Shown piece after piece: positions 18,180 through 26,097 of a stretch of 33,774 nucleotides of DNA (position 1 is its first letter; the number at the start of each line of letters is the position of its first letter). The position numbers and the translations under genes were made by a program. The stretch comes from Verrucomicrobiaceae bacterium (GTDB lineage Bacteria; Verrucomicrobiota; Verrucomicrobiia; Verrucomicrobiales; V1-33), in assembly GCA_027483175.1 (NCBI GenBank), contig JAIXVE010000090.1, forward strand, positions 1 to 33,774, in the 5' to 3' direction. The notes beneath the pieces are model-generated. The model searched no databases. It saw only the letters and a list, made by a program, of their open reading frames with translations, and was not told where the DNA came from.

Positions 18180-18785
18180 ATGCCTGAGCTGCCTTCTCGA
18201 TCTACTGACGTCATTGATCCCCGCCTGTTGCTGGAAGCGTATGCGCAGGGGGTGTTTCCGATGGCGATGGAGGATGGGGAGATGGGATGGTTTTCGCCGG
18301 ATCCTCGGGGGATCATTCCGATCCGTGAGTTTCATGTGCCGCACGGGTTGAAGCGGTTGCTAAGGCGCGGGGCGTATGAGGTGAGGATGAATACGGCGTT
18401 CACGGCGGTGATGCGCGGGTGTGCGGATCGGGAGTCGACGTGGATCAACGAGTCGATTCTGCGGAGTTACGTGCGCTTGTTCGAGCTGGGGTTTGCGCAC
18501 TCGGTGGAGACGTGGATGGGGCACCGGCTGGTGGGTGGGCTGTATGGGGTGGCGATTGGAGGGGCGTTTTTTGGTGAGAGCATGTTCAGCCGGGAGACTG
18601 GGGCGTCGCAGGTGGCGCTGCATGCGCTGGTGAGGCGGTTGGACGAGCGTGGGTTCACCTTGCTGGACACGCAGTGGACGACCGAGCATTTGAGTCGGTT
18701 CGGGGCGCATGAGATAGCGCGGGAGGATTATCTGCGGCGGCTGGAGCGAGCGATCCGGCTGCCGTGTCAATTTATGGAATCATGA
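18180..18785 (+). CDS. aat: Leucyl/phenylalanyl-tRNA--protein transferase
   Basis: Aat adds Leu or Phe from charged tRNA to the N-terminus of proteins that begin with Arg or Lys, marking them for ClpS/ClpAP (the bacterial N-degron pathway) in the cytoplasm. At 201 residues it is a little shorter than E. coli Aat (234), lacking part of the N-terminal extension. Recognisable blocks are YAQGVFPMA, GWFSPDPRGIIP, STWINESI, HSVETWMGHRLVGGLYGVAIGGAFFGESMFSR, ASQVALHAL and FTLLDTQWTTEHLSRFGAHEIARE. Its stop overlaps the next start in an ATGA tetranucleotide at 18782-18785. No clpS or clpA is in the window. Confidence 0.95.
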   Translation: MPELPSRSTDVIDPRLLLEAYAQGVFPMAMEDGEMGWFSPDPRGIIPIREFHVPHGLKRLLRRGAYEVRMNTAFTAVMRGCADRESTWINESILRSYVRLFELGFAHSVETWMGHRLVGGLYGVAIGGAFFGESMFSRETGASQVALHALVRRLDERGFTLLDTQWTTEHLSRFGAHEIAREDYLRRLERAIRLPCQFMES

Positions 18786-20524
18786 TGACATTAAGAGCAG
18801 AGATAGCGGCGCTGGGGCGGGTGCACTGGCGGGCGTTTCGGGCGCGGACGGTGGCGTCGGTGCGCGAGTCGCGGCTGATGGCGGTGACGATTGCGGTGTT
18901 TCTGACGGGGTATCTGGTGGCGGCGTACTTCATGTTCTGCCGCGGGCTGGATTATATGATCACGATACCGGGGATCGGGCTGCTGCTGACGGAGCGGATC
19001 ATTTATCTGTCGTATTTCTTCTTCTTTGTGATGCTGGTGTTTTCGAACTGCATCCTGCTGTATGCGAGTGTGTTTCGGGGGAAGGAGACCGCGTGGCTGC
19101 TGACGACGCCGGTGAATCCGCGGGCGGTGTTGTGCTGGAAAGTGGTGGAGTCGTTTCTGGTGAGCAGCTGGGGATTGGCGGTGCTGAGTGCGCCGCTGCT
19201 GGCGTCGGTGGGGCGGACGTTCGGGGCTGGGCCGATGTTTTATGTGAAGGCGCTGCTGCTGTATCCTTTGTTTCTGATGCTGCCGGCGATGGTGGCGTCG
19301 CTGGTGGTGCTGGGGTTGGTGCGGTGGTGGGGGAGGGGGTTGCGGTGGTTGCTGACGGGAGCGGTGGTGGTGTTGGGTTGGTGGGTGGTGCAGGGATGGC
19401 GGGCGTCGCCGAATTTCGAGGAGATTGCGGCGATGACGAACCTGAACGGGGCGTTTACGAAAGTGATGGGGCATACCGAGTTGGCGATGAACCGGTTTTT
19501 GCCGAGTGCGTGGATGGCGGAATTGATTCTGCTGTGGGCGCGGGGTTTTGACGCGCGCGGGGCGTTTTTCGGGATGGTGCTGGCGAGTTGGGCGCTGATG
19601 CTTGGGTGGGTGTGTGTGGTGGTGGCGAGTCCAGCGATGTATGAGGCGTGGAATCTGAGTCAGCGGCGGAAGGCGATGAAGACCGGGCGGCGCGGGGGGA
19701 CGGATGAGGCGGCGGTGGATGCGGCGTTCCGGCGCGGGTGGGTGGGGAGACTGCCGTTTTTGAGGCGGGACACGGCGGCGTTGATTCGGAAGGATTTGCG
19801 GGAATTTTCGCGGGATCCGGCGCAATGGATTCCGTGTGCGGTGGTGTTCGGGCTGCTGCTGGTGTATGCGTCGAATCTGAACCGGGCGATGGACAGTGAT
19901 CCGAACCGGCCGTTGTTCCGGTTGATCCTGAGCACGTTGAATTTTGCGGTGTGCTGCCTGACGTTATCGACGCTGACGACGCGGTTTATTTTTCCGATGT
20001 TCAGTCTGGAAGGGAGACGGCTGTGGATTCTGGGGTTGTCGCCGGTGGGGTTGAGTCGGGTGTTCTGGCAGAAGCTGGGGTTGTTTGCGGTGCTGATCGG
20101 GACGGCGACGGGGGTATTGATGCTGGTGTCCGGGATCAAGCTGGGGATGTCGCGGGCTGATCTGGGATTTTACTGTGGGTCGATCGTGCTGATGAGTGGC
20201 GGGTTGACGGGGTTGGCGCTGAGTCTAGGGGCGATTTTCCCAAATTTTGTGGATCACAGTCCGGCGAAGATTGTTTCGGGGTTTGGAGGGACCCTGTGTC
20301 TGATCTTGAATTTCGTTTATATTCTGGGGTTTCTACCGATTTTCGTGTGGCCGAGTTTGCGGGCGGCGCGGCCGGGGTTGGGGGAGGCGGGAGCGGAGGG
20401 GCACGGGTGGAATCTGTTGATTTCCGGGGTTGGGTTGGTGGTTTTGACGGTGTTGGTGGCGGGGGTTCCGGTATTTTTTGCAATACGTAAAATAAAAAGG
20501 TTGGAACTTTTAGGAAAACTGTAA
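18782..20524 (+). CDS. Putative ABC-2-like exporter membrane protein
   Basis: A 580-residue polytopic membrane protein. Two halves can be seen: helices at about 30-270 (for example TIAVFLTGYLVAAYFMF, IYLSYFFFFVMLVFSNCILLYASVF), a hydrophilic loop around QRRKAMKTGRRGGTDEAAVD, then LIRKDLREFSRDPAQWIPCAVVFGLLLVYA and more helices. The KDLREFSRDPAQW motif and the ETAWLLTTPV / LEGRRLWILGLSPV pairs match the large bacterial putative ABC exporter permease family. An ATP-binding subunit would normally be needed and none is adjacent. I chose ATG 18782 because it forms an ATGA overlap with the aat stop; an upstream GTG at 18764 lies inside aat. Substrate unknown. Confidence 0.8.
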   Translation: MMTLRAEIAALGRVHWRAFRARTVASVRESRLMAVTIAVFLTGYLVAAYFMFCRGLDYMITIPGIGLLLTERIIYLSYFFFFVMLVFSNCILLYASVFRGKETAWLLTTPVNPRAVLCWKVVESFLVSSWGLAVLSAPLLASVGRTFGAGPMFYVKALLLYPLFLMLPAMVASLVVLGLVRWWGRGLRWLLTGAVVVLGWWVVQGWRASPNFEEIAAMTNLNGAFTKVMGHTELAMNRFLPSAWMAELILLWARGFDARGAFFGMVLASWALMLGWVCVVVASPAMYEAWNLSQRRKAMKTGRRGGTDEAAVDAAFRRGWVGRLPFLRRDTAALIRKDLREFSRDPAQWIPCAVVFGLLLVYASNLNRAMDSDPNRPLFRLILSTLNFAVCCLTLSTLTTRFIFPMFSLEGRRLWILGLSPVGLSRVFWQKLGLFAVLIGTATGVLMLVSGIKLGMSRADLGFYCGSIVLMSGGLTGLALSLGAIFPNFVDHSPAKIVSGFGGTLCLILNFVYILGFLPIFVWPSLRAARPGLGEAGAEGHGWNLLISGVGLVVLTVLVAGVPVFFAIRKIKRLELLGKL

Positions 20525-20527
20525 TAC
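20501..20527 (+). promoter_or_regulatory. Candidate promoter overlapping the exporter stop codon
   Basis: TTGGAA (20501-20506) and TAATAC (20522-20527) are 15 bases apart inside a short AT-rich pocket (20470-20530) that contrasts with the GC-rich surroundings. The -10 element covers the TAA stop of the exporter gene. It would serve the small membrane protein at 20560. The spacing is short, so confidence is low. Confidence 0.3.
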
Positions 20528-20559
20528 CCACACGGGGAATCACCCAACGTGAACCTCGC

Positions 20560-20949
20560 ATGAACCGGAAACCAGCTACCCCGACCCGCGCCACGACCAA
20601 CCGTCCGACGAGCCGCAAGGAAGCCGAGGAATTGAGACGGCAGCTGCATGCGGTGACGGCGCGGCAGAATGAGTTGAAGGAGCGACTGCACCGGTTGGAT
20701 GCGGTGACGACGGCGGAGCCGCCGAGGGTGTTTTCGAGTCGGCCTGCGGCATCCGAGCGGCAGAGGGCGTGGACCTTGCCGTCGGAGGATGAGGATGAAG
20801 GGCCGCGGTACCGGAGGACGCGGATGCAGGAACGGATTGAGAAGCGCCAGCGTTCGTATCAGGCGATGGTGGCGCTGGGACTGGTGGCGTTGGCGTTTGC
20901 GCTGGGGACTTGGCTAATTCACGAGATGAAGCGGCACGGGATGCTTTGA
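20560..20949 (+). CDS. Small coiled-coil membrane protein, unknown function
   Basis: A 129-residue protein that I do not recognise. A basic, Thr/Arg-rich N-terminus (about 1-19) leads into a heptad-like helix, KEAEELRRQLHAVTARQNEL, likely a coiled coil to about residue 47. A charged middle contains an acidic patch (SEDEDEGP). A single C-terminal transmembrane helix, MVALGLVALAFALGTWLI, ends in a short basic tail, so the bulk of the protein probably faces the cytoplasm. It ends 3 bp from the end of the convergent lipoprotein gene. Codon use (NNG-rich) matches the neighbouring plus-strand genes, which supports it as a real gene. Confidence 0.7.
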   Translation: MNRKPATPTRATTNRPTSRKEAEELRRQLHAVTARQNELKERLHRLDAVTTAEPPRVFSSRPAASERQRAWTLPSEDEDEGPRYRRTRMQERIEKRQRSYQAMVALGLVALAFALGTWLIHEMKRHGML

Positions 20950-20952
20950 GGG

Positions 20953-21297
20953 TCAGCGGCAGTAGCCGCGATTGAAGCCGCCGCCGTAGTAGCCGCCATA
21001 GCCGCCGAAGCCGCCTACGTAGCGAGGGTATGGGTTGCAGAAGCCGCCGCCGCCATAGGGAGCGGAGTTCCATGCGACGCTGCCCCAACCGCCGCCGACC
21101 CAGCCGGCGTTCCATGGGTTGCAGACGGGAGCGGGGGCGACGACGACGGGGCGCGGGGCGACGACTACTGGTGGAGGGCAGTAGCCTGCGGCGACGGGTA
21201 CGGGCGGGCAGTAGTCGTAGTAGTAGCAACTTGTGAGGGAGGTTGCGGCGACGGTGGCGAGGGCGAGGGTGGCGAGACGGGAGATGAGGGATTTCAT
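20953..21297 (-). CDS. Small Gly/Tyr-rich lipoprotein
   Basis: A 114-residue protein with a type II signal peptide: KSLISRLATLALATVAATS, then the lipobox L-T-S-C with Cys24 as the lipidation site. The mature part begins CYYYDYCPPVPV, has a Pro/Val-rich middle and ends in a Gly/Tyr/Asn-rich tail (GGFGGYGGYYGGGFNRGYCR), with six Cys in all. No family is recognised; such proteins usually sit on the outer membrane. The frame extends upstream to 21699, but the lipobox fixes the start at ATG 21297. It is divergent from a SNF2 helicase gene and converges with the small membrane protein gene. Confidence 0.75.
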   Translation of the reverse strand: MKSLISRLATLALATVAATSLTSCYYYDYCPPVPVAAGYCPPPVVVAPRPVVVAPAPVCNPWNAGWVGGGWGSVAWNSAPYGGGGFCNPYPRYVGGFGGYGGYYGGGFNRGYCR

Positions 21298-21421
21298 TGG
21301 TGTGAGGGGAGTGATGGGATGGACGCGGCGGCGTGTGTGGTATTCACTGAAAAGGGGAGGAATTTTCGGGATTGGAGGGGAAAGTGGCGGGGTGCCGCTT
21401 GCGGGAGGGAGGGGCGTCCAC

Positions 21422-24127
21422 ATGGTGGGAGTGATGAAAGGACTGACCCTGTGGAGTGCGCTGGCGAAAGCGGCGTGGCTGAACCACTTGCCGCCTGAGT
21501 TGAAGAATTCGGTGATGTCGCTGTACGGGACGCGGTTGGTGTTCGGGATCCGGCGGGCGGTGTTGCGCGGGGGAGTGCAGGTGGAGGCGACGGTGGCGAC
21601 GCGGGAGCGAGGGGATTGCAAAGTGTTTGTGGAGGCGACCGGGTTCGGGTTTGAGCGGATGGTGACGGAATGCAGCTGTCCGGTGGGGAAGAACTGCAAG
21701 CATGCGTATGCGGCGTTGCTGGCGGCGGTGGTGAAGGGATACCTGCCGCGGAGTGACCTGCCGCAGCCTGCGGAGACCGGGCAGTTTCTGCTAGAAGAGC
21801 CGCTGCGGGCGAGTGTGGAAGAGGGGAGCGGGGAGGCGGCGGTGCCGACGGGGCAGGCGAGGGCGGTGCTGCGGCTGATTGCGGAGTATCCGTTTACGGG
21901 TTATGTGGGGTGGTACAGTGGGGTGCCGTATGGGGAGAAAGTGAAGATGGCGCTGCTGGAGTTCGAGTATGACGCTGCGCCGGGGCAGCGGTTTCCGTAC
22001 GGGAGCGGGAAGCGGCATCAGGGGGAATGGCAGCGGGATTTTGATTTTGAGAGGGAGGCGTCGGAGCAACTGGTGGAGGCGGGGATGGTGCGGTGCGGGG
22101 AGGCGTTGAGTTATGCGCTGAAGAGCGAGCTGAGAGATGCGTTTTTGTTTCATCCGAATCCTGCGGATGTGGGGCCGTGGGTGACATTGCTGATGGAGCG
22201 GGTGCCGGGGCTGACGGCGGCGGGGTGGGTGGTGGAGACGGCGGAGGATTTTGCGCTGAATGTGATGAGGCCGGATGGTTATTACGAGGAACTGGTGGAG
22301 ACCGGGCGGCGTGACTGGTTTGCGGCGGAGATCGGGTTTGAGCTGGCGGGTTCCCGGTATCAGCTGCTGCCGCTGCTGGTGAAGTTCATGGAGAAGCAGC
22401 CCGGGGCGCTGCGGTTGGAACGGCTAGTGGCGATGGGGGATGAGGCGGTGCTGGTGCCGGTGGATGAGAATGGCGGGCTGGTGCCGGTGCCGGCGAGCCG
22501 ATTGCATCGGATTCTGAGCAGCCTGACGGAGTTGATTTCGGGAGGGGCGAAGCAACTGGAGGGCGGGCGGATGCCGGTACACCGGCTGCGGGCGGCGGCG
22601 ATGGCTTCGATGCCTGACAATGACGATGCGATGTTCCGGGTGACGGCGGAGCGGTTGCGGGGCTTGGCGGCGGGGCTGCGTGAGGGATGGGAGGACAAGT
22701 CGGCGCTGCCGACGGCGCTGGAGGCGGAGCTGCGGCCCTATCAGATTGCGGGGTGGCGATGGCTGCGGTTTCTGTCGAAGCACAGCCTTGGAGGAGTGCT
22801 GGCGGACGACATGGGGTTGGGGAAGACCCTGCAGACACTGGCGCTGGTGCTGGCGGATAAGGAGGATGGGGCGACCGAGGGGCGGCCGTCGCTGATTGTG
22901 TGTCCGACGAGTCTGGTGTCGAACTGGCGGAGCGAGGCGCGGAAGTTCTGTCCGACGCTGACGGTGACGGTGCATCATGGGACGGGGCGGACGGATTCGG
23001 GGGAACGCCTTGGGAAGACCGATCTGGTGATCACGTCCTATCCGATTCTGGTGCGGGACGAGGCGATGTTCCGCGGGATGGATTTTCATGCGGTGGTGCT
23101 GGACGAGGCGCAGAACATCAAGAATCCGCGGACGCGCAATGCGGTGGCGGCGTGCGGGCTGAAGGCGTCGGCGAGGTTCTGCCTGACGGGGACGCCGATG
23201 GAGAATCATCTTGGGGAGCTGTGGTCGCTCTATCATTTTGTGCTGCCGGGATTTCTGGGGACGCGGGATCAGTTCACGGCGGCGTTCCGGACACCGATCG
23301 AGCGGTTAGGGGACAAAGAGCGACGGGAGGCGCTGGTGCGGCGGATCGGGCCGGTGTTTCTGCGGCGGACGAAGCAGGCGGTGCTGGGGGAACTGCCGCC
23401 GAAGATTGAGACGATTCAGAGGATTCCGCTGAGTGCGGCGCAGGCGGATCTGTATGAGAGCGTGCGTGCGGCGATGGATGCGCGGGTGCATGAGGAGATT
23501 GACCGGCGGGGGATGGAGCGGAGCCGGATCATGATCCTGGATGCGCTGCTGAAATTGCGGCAGGTGTGCTGTCATCCTCAGTTGCTGAAGGTGGATGCGG
23601 CGAAGGCGGTGAAGGAGAGTGCGAAGCTGGAGGCCCTGATGGAGCTAGTGGAGCCGCTGGTGGCGGAGGGGAGGCGGATGCTGGTGTTCAGTCAGTTTGT
23701 GGAGATGCTGCAGGTGATCCGGGAGCGGCTGAAGGCGTCGGGGATTGAGCCGCTGCTGCTGACTGGGCAGACGAAGAATCGCGGTGCGCTGGTGGAGGAG
23801 TTTCAGAAGGGGGCGTCGCCGGTGTTTCTGATTTCGCTGAAGGCGGGAGGGACGGGGTTGAATCTGACGGCGGCGGACACGGTGATTCATTATGATCCGT
23901 GGTGGAATCCTGCGGCGGAGGCGCAGGCGACGGATCGGGCGCACCGGATGGGGCAGCGGAGCACGGTGTTTGTGCACAAGCTGATCTGCGAGGGGACGAT
24001 TGAGGAGCGGATACTGGAGTTGCAGCAGCGGAAGTCGGCGCTGGTGGCTGGGTTGCTGGATGCGTCGGCACCGGCGGTGGCGCTGACGGCGGAGGATCTG
24101 GAGATGCTGCTGGCTCCGATTGGCTAG
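21422..24127 (+). CDS. SWIM zinc-finger SNF2-family helicase (first copy)
   Basis: A DNA-dependent ATPase of about 901 residues. The SWIM zinc finger C84-x-C86-x5-C92-x-H94 (CSCPVGKNCKH) is near the N-terminus, and an accessory region runs to about 430. The SNF2 ATPase has Walker A ADDMGLGKTLQ (about 460) and the DEAQ box in VVLDEAQNIKNP (about 561). The C-terminal helicase lobe ends with YDPWWNPAAEAQATDRAHRMGQ (about 826-848). Bacterial SWI2/SNF2 proteins remodel nucleic-acid/protein complexes, for example at RNA polymerase or during repair; the exact role here is unknown. I chose ATG 21422 because GGGAGGGAGGGG (21403-21414) ends 7 bases before it; ATG 21434 is possible. It ends 6 bp from the end of the convergent flavin reductase gene. 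Confidence 0.92.
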   Translation: MVGVMKGLTLWSALAKAAWLNHLPPELKNSVMSLYGTRLVFGIRRAVLRGGVQVEATVATRERGDCKVFVEATGFGFERMVTECSCPVGKNCKHAYAALLAAVVKGYLPRSDLPQPAETGQFLLEEPLRASVEEGSGEAAVPTGQARAVLRLIAEYPFTGYVGWYSGVPYGEKVKMALLEFEYDAAPGQRFPYGSGKRHQGEWQRDFDFEREASEQLVEAGMVRCGEALSYALKSELRDAFLFHPNPADVGPWVTLLMERVPGLTAAGWVVETAEDFALNVMRPDGYYEELVETGRRDWFAAEIGFELAGSRYQLLPLLVKFMEKQPGALRLERLVAMGDEAVLVPVDENGGLVPVPASRLHRILSSLTELISGGAKQLEGGRMPVHRLRAAAMASMPDNDDAMFRVTAERLRGLAAGLREGWEDKSALPTALEAELRPYQIAGWRWLRFLSKHSLGGVLADDMGLGKTLQTLALVLADKEDGATEGRPSLIVCPTSLVSNWRSEARKFCPTLTVTVHHGTGRTDSGERLGKTDLVITSYPILVRDEAMFRGMDFHAVVLDEAQNIKNPRTRNAVAACGLKASARFCLTGTPMENHLGELWSLYHFVLPGFLGTRDQFTAAFRTPIERLGDKERREALVRRIGPVFLRRTKQAVLGELPPKIETIQRIPLSAAQADLYESVRAAMDARVHEEIDRRGMERSRIMILDALLKLRQVCCHPQLLKVDAAKAVKESAKLEALMELVEPLVAEGRRMLVFSQFVEMLQVIRERLKASGIEPLLLTGQTKNRGALVEEFQKGASPVFLISLKAGGTGLNLTAADTVIHYDPWWNPAAEAQATDRAHRMGQRSTVFVHKLICEGTIEERILELQQRKSALVAGLLDASAPAVALTAEDLEMLLAPIG

Positions 24128-24133
24128 GGGGTG

Positions 24134-25294
24134 TCAGTAGACGTCGCGACGGTAGCGTTTGGCGTCGCGGAGGGCGGCGAGGTAGGCGTCGGCTTCTTCT
24201 GCGGAGCGGCCGCCGGCAGACATGATGGCGGAGTAGAGGGCTTTATCGACATCGACGGCCATGCGGGAGGCGTCGCCGCAGACGTAGAAGATGGCACCGG
24301 CTTCGAGCCATTGCCAGAGATCGGCGGCTTCTTCGAGCATGCGGTGCTGGACGTAGATTTTGCGTTCCTGGTCGCGGCTGAAGGCGGTGGTGAGTTTGGT
24401 GAGGGTGCCGTCGGCGAGGAAGTCCTGCCATTCCTGTTCGTAGAAGAAGTCGGTGGAGGCGCTGATTTCGCCGAAGAAGAGCCATGCTTTGCCGCGGGCT
24501 CCGGTGGCGCGGCGTTCTTCGAGGAAGGAGCGGAAGGGGGCGATGCCAGTGCCTGGGCCGCACATGATGATGGGGGTCTCGTCGTCCGGGGCGGGGAGGC
24601 GGAAGCCTTTGCCGTGATTGATGAAGCAGGGGATGGTGGTGCCGGGGCTGATGCGTTCGGCGAGCCATGTGGAGGCGACCCCTTTGCGGTCGCGACCGTG
24701 GCTTTGGTAGCGGACGGTGGCGACGGTGAGGTGGACCTCGTCGGGGTGGGCGCGGAGACTGCTGCTGATGGAGTAGAGACGGATCTGGACCTTTTTGTTA
24801 AGGCTGACGAATTCCTGGGGCTCGAACTTTGCGTCGGGGAAGGCGAGGAGGAGATCGATGACCTCGCGGCCGTAGAGCCATGTGTTGAGGGCGTCCTTGT
24901 TATCGGGGCCGAGAAGCGGTTCGAGGGTTGGGGCGGCGGAGGTGTCGCGGGCGGCGATGGCGGCGAGGAGTTTGCGGTCCGGGATGGTGATGGCGCAGGA
25001 AGTGGTGAGGGCCTCGCGGATGGAGACGGGGCGGCCGTCGAGATCGTTGACAGGTTCTGAGCCGGAGAAGCCGAGGGCGTCGAGGGTTTCCTGGACGAGG
25101 GATGGGCAGTTCTGGGGGAGGACGGCGAGGGAGTCGCCTGGTTCGTAGTGGAGCCCGCTGCCTTCGAGACTGATTTCGTAATGGCGGGTGTCTTTGGGGG
25201 AGCCGTCGCGGGAGAGCCGCTGAGCGGAACGGAGGCGTGCGGCGCAGGGGTTCTTGCGGTTGAAGACCGGGGCTGGGGAAGACGGCTGGCTCAT
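24134..25294 (-). CDS. CysJ-like NADPH-flavin reductase lacking the flavodoxin domain
   Basis: A 386-residue cytoplasmic protein equal to the C-terminal FAD/NADPH half of sulfite reductase alpha subunit (CysJ). The FAD-binding motif RLYSISSS is at 172-179, GVASTWL at 205-211 and the NADPH-binding MCGPGTGIAPFRSFLEER at 244-261, followed by FYVCGDASRMAVDV. The C-terminus ends in an aromatic Tyr (RYRRDVY), which in this family stacks on the flavin. No FMN-binding flavodoxin domain precedes it, so it should need a separate electron acceptor. The most likely role is assimilatory sulfite reduction, but no cysI, cysH or cysD is in view, so that is an inference. Start ATG 25294 (MSQPSSPAPVFNRKNP). 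Confidence 0.9.
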   Translation of the reverse strand: MSQPSSPAPVFNRKNPCAARLRSAQRLSRDGSPKDTRHYEISLEGSGLHYEPGDSLAVLPQNCPSLVQETLDALGFSGSEPVNDLDGRPVSIREALTTSCAITIPDRKLLAAIAARDTSAAPTLEPLLGPDNKDALNTWLYGREVIDLLLAFPDAKFEPQEFVSLNKKVQIRLYSISSSLRAHPDEVHLTVATVRYQSHGRDRKGVASTWLAERISPGTTIPCFINHGKGFRLPAPDDETPIIMCGPGTGIAPFRSFLEERRATGARGKAWLFFGEISASTDFFYEQEWQDFLADGTLTKLTTAFSRDQERKIYVQHRMLEEAADLWQWLEAGAIFYVCGDASRMAVDVDKALYSAIMSAGGRSAEEADAYLAALRDAKRYRRDVY

Positions 25295-25358
25295 GGAGAG
25301 ATCACTTTAGAAGAGCAAGGAGCGGTGGGTGCAAGCGCCGGGATGAGAGAAGGGCATG

Positions 25359-25389
25359 AAAAAGAGGGCTCCGTTGCGGGAGCCCTCTT
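25359..25389 (-). terminator. Rho-independent terminator of the RRM gene
   Basis: On the minus strand an 11-bp perfect stem, AAGAGGGCTCC with GGAGCCCTCTT, closes a 6-base loop and is followed by a run of T (AAAAA on the + strand at 25359-25363). It lies 43 bp after the RRM gene stop and about 65 bp ahead of the flavin reductase start, so the two genes are separate transcription units. Confidence 0.9.
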
Positions 25390-25431
25390 CGAGATTGTGG
25401 GATATGCTATGGGGCTGAGCCCGTGGAGCGA

Positions 25432-25875
25432 TTACCAGCGGCCACCGCCGCCGCCGCCGCCACCGCCGCGCTTCCAGTCGCCACCGCCGCCGCCGCCACC
25501 GGAACGGCCACCGCCGCCGCCGCCGCCGGAGCGCTTCCAGTCGCCACCGCCGCCACCGCCACCGGAGCGACCGCCGCCGCCGCCACCGTAACCGCCGCGG
25601 CTACCGCCGCCGCCGCCACCGTATGGGCGATCTTCTTTTGGACGGGCTTCATTGACTGCGAGAGGGCGGCCCATGAAGTCCTTGTTATTGAGTTCGTGGA
25701 TGGCGGCGTCCATGGCTTCTTTGGTGGCCATGGTGACGAACGCGAAGCCACGAGGGCGGCCGGTCATGCGGTCCATCACGAGGGCGGCCTCGGTGACTGG
25801 GCCGAACTGGCTGAAGAGTTCACGGAGATCAGCCTCCGAAGCGTCGAACGACAGATTACCAACGTACATTTTCAT
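25432..25875 (-). CDS. Glycine-rich RRM RNA-binding protein
   Basis: A 147-residue cytoplasmic protein. A single RNA-recognition motif fills the first 80 residues, with RNP2 MYVGNLSF (3-10) and RNP1 RGFAFVTM, and the [24 protein letters not shown] block between them. The C-terminal half is low-complexity Gly with Arg, Ser, Asp-Trp-Lys-Arg islands ([21 protein letters not shown]). The domain plan is that of cyanobacterial Rbp and plant GRP proteins, which act as RNA chaperones and often respond to cold; that role is an inference here. ATG 25875 ([10 protein letters not shown]) fits the start of the RRM; the frame stays open to 25965 through an AT-richer leader with no family similarity. Its own terminator follows. 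Confidence 0.92.
   Translation of the reverse strand: MKMYVGNLSFDASEADLRELFSQFGPVTEAALVMDRMTGRPRGFAFVTMATKEAMDAAIHELNNKDFMGRPLAVNEARPKEDRPYGGGGGGSRGGYGGGGGGRSGGGGGGGDWKRSGGGGGGGRSGGGGGGGDWKRGGGGGGGGGRW
25470..25596. repeat. Two tandem 63-bp coding repeats in the glycine-rich tail
   Basis: The sequence CTTCCAGTCGCCACCGCCGC recurs at 25471 and 25534, a 63-bp period equal to 21 residues (unit [21 protein letters not shown]). CCG/GCC triplet runs dominate, so the copy number and length may vary between strains. Confidence 0.75.
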
Positions 25876-26097
25876 ACTATTCTCTAGGTTTTGTTTATTT
25901 TCGCGGATTATTGGTCTCCGCAATGCGACCTGGCGGACATCACTTTCGAACAGGTCGATAAACACCCAGAGAGAGCTCTGAGGCGTGCCGGTGACTGACT
26001 ACCTCCGGTTTCATAATACCGGGCTTGGAGCGGCGCAAGGGATGTTTCGGTCAAAAAGCTGGAGGTGCGGCGGGGTGGTGGAGATGGGAGGAGGGTG
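25876..26097 (-). promoter_or_regulatory. Long leader and candidate promoter upstream of the RRM gene
   Basis: This 222-bp gap is less GC-rich than its surroundings. On the minus strand a TATTAT -10-like box lies at 26013-26018, about 138 bases before the RRM start; a weak CTTGCG lies 15 bases further upstream. The implied leader of about 130 nt contains a short hairpin near the start codon, GCGGA pairing with TCCGC around a 9-base loop (about 25902-25920), and then an A/T-rich stretch. The stop of the second SNF2 helicase gene bounds the gap on the right. Confidence 0.35.

Noticed and set aside
16907-18316. A 469-codon open frame antisense to the MFS transporter and aat.
   Set aside because: Its translation is Arg/His/Pro-rich with no domain or signal; it is a by-product of the NNG codon bias of the sense genes.
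25440-25620. Dense CCG/GCC repeats that could be taken for a CRISPR or satellite.
   Set aside because: They encode the Gly-rich tail of the RRM protein in frame; no spacers and no palindromic repeats.
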